Below, in pieces: positions 17,449 to 26,351 of a stretch of 64,000 nt of DNA. The translations under genes and the position numbers were made by a program. The DNA is from Terrabacter tumescens (lineage in GTDB: Bacteria; Actinomycetota; Actinomycetes; Actinomycetales; Dermatophilaceae), in the NCBI RefSeq assembly GCF_014646815.1, contig NZ_BMNZ01000006.1, positions 124,001 to 188,000 on the forward strand, in the 5' to 3' direction. The notes beneath the pieces are model-generated. The model worked only from the letters and a program-made list of their open reading frames with translations, had not been told where the DNA came from and did no database searches. How positions within the stretch are numbered: the stretch's first letter is position 1; every line of letters begins with the position of its first letter.

Positions 17449-17684
17449 GCCAGACACCCGGACCACGTCCCGACGTCCTCACCGACCCCGCGGTCGAGTC
17501 ACTCCTGCAGGACACGACGCCCTGGCTGTCGTGCGAGGAGTGCTTCGAGCGGATGGACACCTACGCCGAGGCGGCCGTCCATGACCCGCAACACCTCGAC
17601 GAGGCCATGACCGCGCACCTGCGCGGGTGCTCCGCCTGCGACGAGGAGGCCCAGTCGCTCATCGACCTGTTGCGGGCCTCCTGA
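17445..17684 (+). CDS. Zinc-finger anti-sigma factor (zf-HC2 type)
   Basis: A 79-residue protein with the pattern [14 protein letters not shown]...[13 protein letters not shown]. The H-x3-C-x2-C motif with an upstream Cys/Glu pair is the zinc-binding anti-sigma (ZAS) signature. It overlaps the sigma gene by ATGA. There is no membrane segment, so it would be a soluble, perhaps redox-sensitive, anti-sigma factor as in RsrA; this is inference from the motif and context. Confidence 0.82.
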   Translation: MSQTPGPRPDVLTDPAVESLLQDTTPWLSCEECFERMDTYAEAAVHDPQHLDEAMTAHLRGCSACDEEAQSLIDLLRAS

Positions 17685-17732
17685 CGACGGAGACCTGACG
17701 ACCCGTGCGACGGAGCTGACGCGTCTGCACGG

Positions 17733-19124
17733 TCACGGCTTCGACGGACCCGCGACACGGCATACGGCAGCGGCCACCGCTGGTGCCACGGAGGCGTCGA
17801 AGACGCTCGGGATGATGAAGCTCGCGTTGAGCTCCTCGGGATGGACCGAGTCGGCGATGGCCGTGGCCGCCGCGACCATCATCGCGTCGCTGATGTCGGA
17901 CACGTGGGCGTCGAGCAGCCCGCGAAAGAAGCCGGGGAAGACGAGGACGTTGTTGATCTGGTTCGGGGCGTCCGAACGGCCGGTGGCGACGACGGCGGCG
18001 TGCTCGCTGGCGGCGATCGGGTCCACCTCCGGGACGGGGTTGGCGAGGGCGAAGACGATCGCGTCGGGTGCCATCGTGGCGATGTCGTCGCCTGTGAGCA
18101 GGTCGGGAGCGGAGACACCGATGAAGACGTCGGCGCCGACGAGCACCTCCTTGAGGGAGCCGCTCTCGTGTCGCGCGTTGGTGTGGTCGGCGATCCACTG
18201 GCGGAAGGGCTCCATCCCCTCGTTGCCGTTGTGGACCGCTCCCGTGCGGCCGCACGCCACGATGTCCCGCGCCCCCTGGGTGAGCAGCAGGCGGATGATG
18301 GCGTGGCCGGCCGCACCGACGCCGGAGACGACGATGCGGACGTCGTCGATGGACTTGTTGACGACGCGGAGGGCGTTCTTCAGCGCAGCGAGGACGACGA
18401 TGGCCGTGCCGTGCTGGTCGTCGTGGAAGACGGGGATGTCCAGCAGCTCACGCAAGCGCGCCTCGATCTCGAAACACCTTGGGGCAGAGATGTCCTCGAG
18501 GTTGATGCCGCCGTAGACCGGGGCGATCGCCTGGACGGTCGCGACGATCGCGTCGGAGTCCTGCGTGTCGAGGCAGACCGGCCACGCGTCGACGCCGCCG
18601 AACTGCTTGAAGAGGGCGGCTTTGCCCTCCATGACCGGCAGCGCCGCGAGCGGGCCGATGTTGCCGAGGCCCAGCACCGCCGACCCGTCGGTGACGACGG
18701 CAACGGTGTTGCGCTTGATGGTCAGGCGACGGGCGTCCTCGGGGTGCTCGGCGATGGCCCGACAGATGCGCGCGACGCCGGGCGTGTAGGCGCGCGAGAG
18801 GTCGTCGCGGTGCTTGAGCGGCACCTTGGGGTTGACCTCGATCTTGCCGCCCAGGTGGAGCAGGAAGGTCTGGTCGCTGACCTTGTGCACGACGGCGCCG
18901 GGGATCGCCGCGATCGCCTCGGTGATGAGGTGCCCGTGCGCCTCGTCGCGGGTGTCGCAGGTGACGTCGACGACGAGGCGGTCGGTCCGGCTCTCGGCGA
19001 CGTCGAGGGCGGTGAGGGCACCGCCGGTCGAGGAGACGGCGGTCGTCAGGGCGGCGGTCGCGTTGGCGGCGGCAGGCAGCTCGACCCGCACGGTGATCGA
19101 GTAGCCAGGACTCGGGATGGCCAT
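17733..19124 (-). CDS. NAD(P)-dependent malic enzyme with N-terminal ACT domain
   Basis: A 463-residue enzyme that oxidatively decarboxylates malate to pyruvate. Residues 1-80 form an ACT-like domain ([24 protein letters not shown]), then the malic N domain with catalytic Tyr in [15 protein letters not shown], the metal-binding HDDQHGTA, and the NAD-binding GVGAAG loop. The ATG at 19124 is chosen because GAGAGGA lies five bases upstream. The ACT domain suggests allosteric control by an amino acid or related ligand. It is convergent with the sigma operon. Confidence 0.93.
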   Translation of the reverse strand: MAIPSPGYSITVRVELPAAANATAALTTAVSSTGGALTALDVAESRTDRLVVDVTCDTRDEAHGHLITEAIAAIPGAVVHKVSDQTFLLHLGGKIEVNPKVPLKHRDDLSRAYTPGVARICRAIAEHPEDARRLTIKRNTVAVVTDGSAVLGLGNIGPLAALPVMEGKAALFKQFGGVDAWPVCLDTQDSDAIVATVQAIAPVYGGINLEDISAPRCFEIEARLRELLDIPVFHDDQHGTAIVVLAALKNALRVVNKSIDDVRIVVSGVGAAGHAIIRLLLTQGARDIVACGRTGAVHNGNEGMEPFRQWIADHTNARHESGSLKEVLVGADVFIGVSAPDLLTGDDIATMAPDAIVFALANPVPEVDPIAASEHAAVVATGRSDAPNQINNVLVFPGFFRGLLDAHVSDISDAMMVAAATAIADSVHPEELNASFIIPSVFDASVAPAVAAAVCRVAGPSKP

Positions 19125-19269
19125 GTCAGTCCTCTCGCGCGGAGCAACGTCCCCGACCGCACCATCCTCCACCCGTGGCCGCGATCGGGTCAGGAGGTCG
19201 CGACTGTCTCGTCGAGCACATCGGCGACCCAGACCGGGCCGTCGGGCGTGAAATGGAGTGGGAGGAACC

Positions 19270-20253
19270 ATGACCGGCCGCATCATGCGGCTGCGGCTCT
19301 TGACCGCTGCCGCGACGCTCACCGTGGCACTCGGCGCGTGCCAGGGTGCGAGTGGCCCCACGCCCGCCACGCCGGCACCCTCCCCCACGCTCAGCACGTC
19401 CACCTCCCCGTCGCCCTCCACCGCGGCCACGAGCTCCCGGTCCAGCACCGTTCCCACGACCCGACCCACCTCGAGCGCCGCTCCCCGACCCACGACCGGT
19501 GCCACCACACCGCGGCCGACGACGCCACGGCCCACGACGAGCGCCCCGACCCCACGACCGACGGTCACGCCCACCAGGACGACAAGCCCACCGTCGACCT
19601 GCTCCATACCGTCGCGGTTGCTGGGCAGGGACCTGACGGCGCTCGGCACCGAGCGCAAGGTCGTGGCCCTGACCTTCGACGCGGGCAGCGGCAACGAGGC
19701 CGTCGCCTCGATCCTGCGCACCCTGGCAGCCGAGGGCGTGCCGGGCTCCTTCTTCCTCACCGGGCAGTTCGTGGACGACTTCCCAGCGAGCGCCCGAGCG
19801 ATCGCGGGCCGCTACCCCGTCGGCAACCACACCTACACCCACCCGGACCTGACCACGCTGACGTCCTCGTCGGTGCGCGCCGAGATCAGGAAGGCGGCTG
19901 CGCGTATCACGGCCGTGACCGGGCAGGACCCGAGGCCGTGGTTCCGCTTCCCCTTCGGCGCCGTGGATGCGCGCACCATCTCGGTCGTCAACGCCGAGTG
20001 CTACGTGCCCTTCCGGTGGACCGTCGACACGCTCGGTTGGAAGGGCACCTCGGGCGGGCAGTCCGTGGCCTCCGTCGTCTCCCGGGTCGTCTCGGCCGCA
20101 CGGCCGGGCGAGATCGTGCTCATGCACGTGGGCGCACATCCCACCGACCACTCCACCCTCGACGCCGACGCGCTGCCACGGATGATCCGTGAGCTGCGTG
20201 CGCGCGGGTACTCGTTCGTGACGCTCTCGGCGGTGATCGGACCAGCGCCGTAG
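19270..20253 (+). CDS. Polysaccharide deacetylase (NodB) lipoprotein
   Basis: A 327-residue surface protein. The ATG at 19270 follows GGAGGA by three bases; a GTG just upstream includes the ribosome site and is rejected. The signal peptide ends in lipobox VALGAC, followed by a Ser/Thr/Pro-rich linker to about residue 115. The NodB domain shows LTFDAG (catalytic and metal Asp near residue 137), the metal motif HTYTH near residue 187, and RFPFGAVD. It should be a cell-envelope-anchored carbohydrate esterase acting on peptidoglycan or another N-acetylated glycan. Confidence 0.9.
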   Translation: MTGRIMRLRLLTAAATLTVALGACQGASGPTPATPAPSPTLSTSTSPSPSTAATSSRSSTVPTTRPTSSAAPRPTTGATTPRPTTPRPTTSAPTPRPTVTPTRTTSPPSTCSIPSRLLGRDLTALGTERKVVALTFDAGSGNEAVASILRTLAAEGVPGSFFLTGQFVDDFPASARAIAGRYPVGNHTYTHPDLTTLTSSSVRAEIRKAAARITAVTGQDPRPWFRFPFGAVDARTISVVNAECYVPFRWTVDTLGWKGTSGGQSVASVVSRVVSAARPGEIVLMHVGAHPTDHSTLDADALPRMIRELRARGYSFVTLSAVIGPAP

Positions 20254-20345
20254 TGCACCGCTGGTGACCACCGGGCGGGAACGGTCGACCAGGTTCACGG
20301 CCTGGCAACCCCTCACGATCGCCGAGCGATGGCAAGCTGCCGGCT

Positions 20346-23300
20346 GTGACCACTGACGGGGGAAGCCTGCTCGAGGGCGTATACGAAAGTCTCATCACCG
20401 CTCACCTGCAGCGACGCCTCGATGAGGCGGGCGCAGTCGACGCACCTCGCGCGCCGGTGGCGGACGCGGATGAACCCGAGGTCCTGAGCCGGCACGTGGC
20501 CCAGGCGGTGGCCCGCGTCCTGCGCAGGGAACGCAACCCTGAGGCCCGGGTGGGTCTCGTCAACCGCCTGCTCACCGTGTTGGGATCCGACGAGGACGCG
20601 GTCGTCGACGCCTCCCGCCAGCTGCTCGCCGTCTCCTACTCGGGCGACCACGGGCGGCACCTGTCGACCCTCAGGCCCGCGACGCCGTTGTCGGACGCAG
20701 CCCTCCTGACCAATGCCTCCGGGGAGCCAGGCATCGGACACGAGCTGCGTGCCGAGATCCCGACCGCAGACCGCGTCGACGTGATCATGGCCTTCGTCAA
20801 GTGGCACGGTATCCGGGTCATCGAGAGCCAGCTGCGTGAGCTCCGAGCTCGCGGTGTGCCGCTGCGGATCATCACCACGACGTACATGGGCGCGACCGAG
20901 AGGGCCGCTCTGGACCGACTCGTCACGGAGTTCGGCGCTCAGGTGCGAGTCCAGTACGACGCGCTGCGCACCCGGCTCCACGCCAAGGCCTGGCTGTTCC
21001 GACGCAACACCGGCTTCGACACGGCATACGTCGGCTCGAGCAACCTGTCCCGAGCCGCGCTGCTCGATGGGGTGGAGTGGAACGTGCGTCTCTCGGCGGT
21101 GGCCACGCCCGCGCTGATCGAGAAGTTCCAGGCCACGTTCGACAGCTACTGGCACGACGCCACGTTCGAGCCGTACGACCCCGAACGGGACCGCGACCGC
21201 CTCGACGACGCACTGGCCGAGGCGTCCGGCCGCCGCACGCACGACCGCGTCACGCTCTCGCTCTCCGGCCTCGAGGTGCGCGCCTACCCCCACCAGACGG
21301 AGATGCTCGAGCAGCTCGACGTCGAGCGGATCGTGCACGGCCGTCACCGGAACCTCGTCGTCGCGGCCACGGGCACCGGCAAGACGGTCGTCGCTGCCCT
21401 CGACTACCGGCGCCTGTGCGAACGGACCGGAGACCGTCCCACACTGCTGTTCGTCGCACATCGACGCGAGATCCTCGAGCAGTCGCTGCGCACGTACCGC
21501 GAGGTGCTGGGCGACGCCGACTTCGGTGAGCTGTACGTCGGCGGCACCCGACCCGAACGTTGGGGCCACGTCTTCGCCTCGGTGCAGTCACTCACCGCCT
21601 ACGGCATCGCCAACCTGCCGGACGATGCCTACGCGGTCGTCGTCATCGACGAGTTCCACCACGCGGAGGCCCGGACCTACCGCGCCATCCTCGACCGCCT
21701 GCATCCCGACGAGCTGCTCGGCCTCACCGCGACGCCCGAGCGTGGTGACGGCACCGACGTCCGCGCCTTCTTCGACGGCCGGGTCGCTGCCGAGCTGCGT
21801 CTCTGGGACGCGCTGAAGGCAGAGCTGCTTACTCCCTTCCACTACTTCGCCGTCGCCGACGGCACCGACTTGCGCTCGGTCGACTGGACCAACGGCGCGT
21901 ATGCCGTGCAGTCCCTCTCGCAGCTCTTCACCGGCAACGACGCGCGGGCTCGCCTGATCCTCAAGGCTCTTCGCGACAAGGTCCTGGACCTCGACTCGAT
22001 GCGGGCCCTGTGCTTCTGCGTCAGCCGCGACCACGCGCGCTACATGGCCGAGGTCTTCGGTCGGGCCGGGATCGCATCGGCCACGGTCCTCGGCGACACT
22101 CCAGCACCCGAGCGCGAACGCCACGTCGCGGACCTTCGGGCCGGCCGCGTCCAGGCGCTCTTCACGGTCGACGTCTTCAACGAGGGTGTCGACGTGCCCT
22201 CGATCAACACCGTGCTGTTCCTCCGGCCGACCGAGAGCTCGACCGTGTTCCTCCAGCAGCTCGGTCGTGGTCTCCGACGGGCACCCGGAAAGGCCGTCCT
22301 GACGGCCCTGGACTTCGTCGGCCACCACCGCAAGGAGTTCCGCTTCGACCAGCGCTTCCGAGCCATCACCGGAGCCACCCGAGCCCAGCTCGCGCACGAG
22401 ATCCGGGAGGGCTTCCCGTTCCTGCCCACCGGCACCCAGCTCGTCCTCGACCGACTGAGCGAGGAGCTCGTCCTGCGCAACATCCGCGAAGGTGTGACCG
22501 ACCGTTGGGCCACCATCGTCTCGGAACTGCGCGCCCATCCCACCGACGACCTCGCGGTCTTCCTGCGTGACTCCGGCGTCGAGCTCGCCGACGTCGTGAG
22601 GTCCGACCGGTCCTGGAGCCGGCTGCGGCGCGACGCCGGGATCTCCGTTGCGGCGCCCGGCTCCCTCGAGCCCAGACTGCTCAAACGCGTCCGCAGCCTG
22701 ACCCACGTCGATGACCCCAGCCGCGCCGGGGCCTACCTCGCGTTGCTCTCAGACGATGCACCGGCATACGACAACGCGGACGCCCAGCTTCAGGCATACG
22801 GCCGAATGCTCTTCTTCTCGCTCTTTCCCGACGGCGGAGGGTTCCAGTCCTACGACGAGGGACTGCGCGCCGTCCGACAGGAGGGCGCCGTCCGTCAGGA
22901 CCTGCGCGCCGTGGTCGAGCTCGGGCTCCAGCGTGCGGCTCACGTGACCCACCCTCTCGCCGGCGACCTCGCTTCGCGTCCGCTGCGCGTCCACGCCCGC
23001 TACACGCGGGAGGAGGCCGTGGCGGCGCTCGACTACGTAGCCGTCGACGGCCGCAAGCCGAACAGCTTCCGCGAGGGCGTGCTGTTCTCGGCCGAGGCTG
23101 ACGCGGATGCCTTCTTCGTCACCCTCAACAAGTCGGAGGCCGACTACTCACCCACCACGATGTACCGCGACTATGCCATCAGCCCGACGCTCTTCCACTG
23201 GGAGTCGCAGTCGAGCACCACGGTCGCGTCGAGGACCGGCCAGCGCTACCTGCACCACGAGCGGCTCGGCAGCCACGTCCTGCTCTTCGTCCGCGAGTCG

Positions 23301-23453
23301 AAGGTCACCGACTTCGGTGGCGGTGCGCCATACCTGTTCCTCGGCGAGGCCCGCTACGTCGAGCACCGCGGTGAGCGGCCGATCGCGATCACGTGGCAGC
23401 TGCACACGCCGATGCCGGCTGACCACTTCGCGGCAGCCAGCGTCGTGGCGTAG
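20346..23453 (+). CDS. PLD-nuclease / superfamily II helicase / DUF3427 fusion protein
   Basis: A 1035-residue multidomain protein. A phospholipase-D-type nuclease domain spans about residues 130-260 with HxK motif LHAKAWLF and GSSNLSRAAL. A type III restriction/UvrB-like SF2 helicase follows: Walker A AATGTGKT near 340, DEFHHAEA near 432, motif VI QQLGRGLRR near 636. The C-terminal part from about 880 matches the DUF3427 type (GRKPNSFREGVLFS...LFVRESK...YLFLGEA). It starts at GTG with no ribosome site. The family is widespread and often linked to defence or repair; no partner genes adjoin it, so its role is inferred only. Confidence 0.88.
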   Translation: MTTDGGSLLEGVYESLITAHLQRRLDEAGAVDAPRAPVADADEPEVLSRHVAQAVARVLRRERNPEARVGLVNRLLTVLGSDEDAVVDASRQLLAVSYSGDHGRHLSTLRPATPLSDAALLTNASGEPGIGHELRAEIPTADRVDVIMAFVKWHGIRVIESQLRELRARGVPLRIITTTYMGATERAALDRLVTEFGAQVRVQYDALRTRLHAKAWLFRRNTGFDTAYVGSSNLSRAALLDGVEWNVRLSAVATPALIEKFQATFDSYWHDATFEPYDPERDRDRLDDALAEASGRRTHDRVTLSLSGLEVRAYPHQTEMLEQLDVERIVHGRHRNLVVAATGTGKTVVAALDYRRLCERTGDRPTLLFVAHRREILEQSLRTYREVLGDADFGELYVGGTRPERWGHVFASVQSLTAYGIANLPDDAYAVVVIDEFHHAEARTYRAILDRLHPDELLGLTATPERGDGTDVRAFFDGRVAAELRLWDALKAELLTPFHYFAVADGTDLRSVDWTNGAYAVQSLSQLFTGNDARARLILKALRDKVLDLDSMRALCFCVSRDHARYMAEVFGRAGIASATVLGDTPAPERERHVADLRAGRVQALFTVDVFNEGVDVPSINTVLFLRPTESSTVFLQQLGRGLRRAPGKAVLTALDFVGHHRKEFRFDQRFRAITGATRAQLAHEIREGFPFLPTGTQLVLDRLSEELVLRNIREGVTDRWATIVSELRAHPTDDLAVFLRDSGVELADVVRSDRSWSRLRRDAGISVAAPGSLEPRLLKRVRSLTHVDDPSRAGAYLALLSDDAPAYDNADAQLQAYGRMLFFSLFPDGGGFQSYDEGLRAVRQEGAVRQDLRAVVELGLQRAAHVTHPLAGDLASRPLRVHARYTREEAVAALDYVAVDGRKPNSFREGVLFSAEADADAFFVTLNKSEADYSPTTMYRDYAISPTLFHWESQSSTTVASRTGQRYLHHERLGSHVLLFVRESKVTDFGGGAPYLFLGEARYVEHRGERPIAITWQLHTPMPADHFAAASVVA

Positions 23454-23543
23454 TGCAGCACTGTCTCGCGAGAGGCACGGACGCTGCCAGGCGCGGCCCA
23501 ATGGTGACATCGGACGTCGTCACAGGCACTCCGACCGCAACGC

Positions 23544-23549
23544 TAGAAT
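23544..23549 (+). promoter_or_regulatory. -10 hexamer of a leaderless promoter for the arsR-family gene
   Basis: TAGAAT is followed by six bases and then the ATG at 23556, with no Shine-Dalgarno sequence. Confidence 0.55.
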
Positions 23550-23555
23550 CTGCGC

Positions 23556-23951
23556 ATGGATGCAAGTACGCAAGGACCGGCCCTGCCCGACGAGCAGGTC
23601 GAGCTGGCGGTCGAGATCTTCCGGATGCTCGCGGACGGCACCCGCATCCGACTCCTCTGGGAGCTGCAGGACTCGGAGCGGTCGGTGAGCCAGCTCGCCG
23701 ACGCCGTCGGAAAGCCGGGTCCAGCCGTCTCCCAGCACTTGGCGAAGCTCCGGATGGCACGCATGGTCCGCACCCGTCGCGAGGGCAACCAGGTGTTCTA
23801 CCGGGTCGAGAACGAGCACATCGCCGGTCTGGTGCGCGACGCGATCCACAACGCCGAGCACGCCTCGGACGGCATCCCGGCGCACCACCGTGCTGCCGAG
23901 TCGACGATCACCCCGATCATCCCGATCACCGGAAGTGGGCAGCGTCGTTGA
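23556..23951 (+). CDS. ArsR/SmtB-family metal-responsive repressor
   Basis: A 131-residue winged-helix protein with the ArsR HTH (RSVSQLADAVGKPGPAVSQHLAKLRMARMVRTRREGNQVFYRVE). Acidic and His residues near the end (ENEHIAGLVRDAIHNAEHASDGIPAHH) fit an alpha-5 metal site such as that of zinc or nickel/cobalt sensors. Its stop overlaps the TTG start of a cation-diffusion facilitator (TTGA), so it very likely represses that exporter until metal binds. Confidence 0.9.
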   Translation: MDASTQGPALPDEQVELAVEIFRMLADGTRIRLLWELQDSERSVSQLADAVGKPGPAVSQHLAKLRMARMVRTRREGNQVFYRVENEHIAGLVRDAIHNAEHASDGIPAHHRAAESTITPIIPITGSGQRR

Positions 23952-25033
23952 GTTCTTCTGAGCATCGCCGCAGCCACGCCGTGGATCCTGAAGCCCGCGG
24001 CCACGAGGATCACGGTCACGGCCAGAACCACACCGACGACCACAGCCACGCACACGACCACGACCACGACAGCGGGCTGTGGGCCCGGCTCAGGCACGCG
24101 GTGACTCCGCACTCGCACGACGCCGCGGACTCGATCGACTCGGCACTGGAGTCGAGCGCCCGCGGCATCCGCGCGGTCAAGATCAGCCTCGTCGTGCTCG
24201 GTGTCACGGCCGTGGCGCAGCTCGCCGTCGTCTACACCTCCGGGTCCGTGGCGTTGCTCGCCGACACGATCCACAACTTCTCCGACGCTCTGACCGCTGT
24301 GCCGCTCTGGATCGCGTTCGCCCTGGGTCGGCGGCCCGCCACCCGGCGTTACACCTACGGATACGGACGGGCCGAGGACCTCGCAGGCCTATTCGTCATC
24401 GCGATGATCGCCTTGTCCGCCGTGGTCGCCGGGTGGGAGGCCGTCAACCGGCTGCTCCACCCCGCCCCGGTGGGCAACCTCGGTTGGGTCGCCCTGGCCG
24501 GCTTCGTCGGCTTCCTCGGCAACGAGGCGGTGGCTCTCTTCCGCATCCGTGAGGGCCGGGCGATCGGCTCGGCGGCCCTCGTCGCCGACGGGCACCACGC
24601 GCGCACCGACGGGCTCACGTCCCTCGCAGTGCTCGTGGGCGCCGCCGGCGTGGCCGTCGGGTGGACCTGGGCAGACCCTGTCGTCGGCCTCGCCATCACG
24701 GTCGCGATCGTGCTGGTGCTTCGAACTGCAGCCCGTGACGTGTTCCGCCGTCTCATGGACGGCGTCGAGCCCGAGCTCGTCGAAGCCGCCGAGTCCACCC
24801 TCGCGGCGGTCCCCGGCGTCACAGCCGTGCGCAGCGTGCGGATGCGCTGGATCGGCCACGAGCTCCACGCCGAGGCCGAGCTCGACGTCGACACCAGCGC
24901 AAGCCTCCTCGAGGCGCACGCGTTGGCGCATCGAGCCGAGTCGGACGTGATGCGGACGACGCCCAGGCTCCGGGCCGTCGTGGTGCACGCCTACCCGGCC
25001 CACCACGACGCCTCAGTGACTCCCGTCGCGTAG
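23948..25033 (+). CDS. Cation diffusion facilitator (zinc/cobalt/nickel exporter)
   Basis: A 361-residue CDF transporter with six membrane helices and a cytoplasmic ferredoxin-like C-terminal domain. The N-terminus is His-rich (HEDHGHGQNHTDDHSHAHDH), and the first transport metal site lies in LLADTIHNFSDAL, the second in ADGHHARTDGLTSLA. The TTG start at 23948 overlaps the repressor stop; a GTG at 23981 is possible but would not be coupled. It should export divalent metal in exchange for protons. It forms a repressor-exporter operon with the arsR-family gene. Confidence 0.92.
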   Translation: MSSSEHRRSHAVDPEARGHEDHGHGQNHTDDHSHAHDHDHDSGLWARLRHAVTPHSHDAADSIDSALESSARGIRAVKISLVVLGVTAVAQLAVVYTSGSVALLADTIHNFSDALTAVPLWIAFALGRRPATRRYTYGYGRAEDLAGLFVIAMIALSAVVAGWEAVNRLLHPAPVGNLGWVALAGFVGFLGNEAVALFRIREGRAIGSAALVADGHHARTDGLTSLAVLVGAAGVAVGWTWADPVVGLAITVAIVLVLRTAARDVFRRLMDGVEPELVEAAESTLAAVPGVTAVRSVRMRWIGHELHAEAELDVDTSASLLEAHALAHRAESDVMRTTPRLRAVVVHAYPAHHDASVTPVA

Positions 25034-25103
25034 GCCCGAGGGATCGAGAGCGCCACCAGGCCACCGCTGACGGCACGCGAATCGTGCTGTGCCAGAACCG
25101 TGC

Positions 25104-25817
25104 TCAGCCGCTGCCCATGCGGTAGCCGACGCCGCGGACGGTGTCGACGTAGCGCGGTCGGGCGGGATCATCGCCGAGCTTGCGCCGGAGGTGGGCGACG
25201 TGCACGTCGACGATGTGCTCGTCGCCCACCCAGGACGGGTCCCACACGGCATCGATGATCTGTCGTCGCGTGAACGCCAGACGCGGACGGGCACTGAGCG
25301 CCGCGAGCAGGTCGAACTCGGTCCGGGTCAGCTCCACCGGCTCGCCGGCGAGCGCCACCCGGCGGGCCTCCGTGTCGACGGAGAGGTCACCGAAGACCCT
25401 CAGCTCGGGGCTCTCGTCCCGCGCCACCGCGCCTCTCGGACGGCGGAGCACGACCTGCACCCGGGCGACGAGCTCGCGGGGGCTGAAGGGCTTGGTGAGG
25501 TAGTCGTCAGCGCCCACGGACAGGCCGACCAGCAGGTCGACCTCGTCGGCCCGGGCGGTGAGCATGAGCACATAGCAGTCGGAGAAGGTCCGCACCTGCC
25601 GGCAGACCTCGATGCCGTCCAGCCCCGGCAGGCCCAGGTCCAGGACGATGACCTCGGGCTCGATGAAACGGGCCTGCGCGACCGCCTCTCGCCCGTCGTG
25701 GGCGACGTACACGTCGTAGCCGGCACGCTCGAGGTAGGCCGCAACCATCCGGGCGAGGTCCGTCTCGTCCTCGACGACCAACACGCGCGACGGACCGGGC
25801 TCACTGCTGTGGCTCAT
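25104..25817 (-). CDS. OmpR-family response regulator
   Basis: A 237-residue regulator: receiver domain with acidic pocket VVEDETD, phospho-acceptor Asp60 in IVLDLGLPG and conserved Lys in LTKPFSP, then a winged-helix DNA-binding domain (ELTRTEFDLLAAL...YVDTVRGVGYRM). Its kinase gene lies upstream on the same strand, but a gene on the opposite strand sits between them. A direct repeat at 25876-25897, about 60 bp upstream of its start, is a candidate self-binding site. The setting among metal genes suggests metal or envelope stress sensing. Confidence 0.93.
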   Translation of the reverse strand: MSHSSEPGPSRVLVVEDETDLARMVAAYLERAGYDVYVAHDGREAVAQARFIEPEVIVLDLGLPGLDGIEVCRQVRTFSDCYVLMLTARADEVDLLVGLSVGADDYLTKPFSPRELVARVQVVLRRPRGAVARDESPELRVFGDLSVDTEARRVALAGEPVELTRTEFDLLAALSARPRLAFTRRQIIDAVWDPSWVGDEHIVDVHVAHLRRKLGDDPARPRYVDTVRGVGYRMGSG

Positions 25818-25875
25818 GGCTTCAGTCTGCTGGCCGCAGCTGCGAAGGGTCGCCGCCGACCTCGCCCAGATGCGC

Positions 25876-25897
25876 ATCTTCGTCAGATCTTCATGAA
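25876..25897. promoter_or_regulatory. Candidate response-regulator site (11-bp direct repeat)
   Basis: ATCTTC occurs at 25876 and again at 25887, an 11-bp period typical of OmpR-family sites, ending TTCATGAA. An overlapping 12-bp palindrome AGATGCGCATCT lies at 25868-25879. The element is in the divergent promoter region of the regulator and SHOCT genes, and 15 of 22 positions match the element at 27544-27565. Confidence 0.5.
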
Positions 25898-25930
25898 GGC
25901 AATGCCAGGCCGACAGGCGGGCGGTGGATC

Positions 25931-26278
25931 GTGGTGCACATGATGTGGAACACCGGCATGGCATGGGGCCCGTGGATGTGGCTGGTCATGGGCGGCGGCA
26001 CCGTCGCCTTCTGGGCGGCCGTCGTGCTCGCGGTCCGATGGGCATTCGGCGGCCAGAGCGGCAGGCTCGCCAGCGGACGCGAAGGTCGCGTGGTGGAGTC
26101 CGCCCGGACTCCGCTACCCGCGGAGGGTCCGAGCCGGACCCCGGGTCCGCTCGAGGTGCTGCAGGACCGGCTGGCGCGAGGCGAGATCGACGTCGACGAG
26201 TACACCCGCACCCGCACGGCGCTCATAGAGAGTGACCCGATGCTGGGTCGAGACCGCACCGACGCGGCCCCGAGGTGA
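25931..26278 (+). CDS. SHOCT-domain small membrane protein
   Basis: A 115-residue protein with one N-terminal membrane segment (WMWLVMGGGTVAFWAAVVLAV) preceded by a Met/Trp-rich start, and a C-terminal SHOCT motif (PLEVLQDRLARGEIDVDEYTRTRTAL). Start alternatives are GTG 25931, GTG 25934 and ATG 25940; none has a clear ribosome site. SHOCT modules mediate oligomerisation. The gene lies antisense between the response regulator and kinase genes and shares its promoter region with the regulator. The Met-rich N-terminus could bind copper; this is a guess. Confidence 0.8.
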   Translation: MVHMMWNTGMAWGPWMWLVMGGGTVAFWAAVVLAVRWAFGGQSGRLASGREGRVVESARTPLPAEGPSRTPGPLEVLQDRLARGEIDVDEYTRTRTALIESDPMLGRDRTDAAPR

Positions 26279-26296
26279 CTGAGGCTCCCAGTGTCG

Positions 26297-26319
26297 GGCC
26301 GGCCGCGTCGTCGCCGGCC
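26297..26319. terminator. Hairpin between convergent SHOCT and kinase genes
   Basis: GGCCGGC and GCCGGCC are separated by 9 bases in the 73-bp gap between the two convergent stops. No U-tract; a weak bidirectional terminator is possible. Confidence 0.35.
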
Positions 26320-26351
26320 GGTCATGGGAGGGCTGGCCGTTGGAGGGCTGG

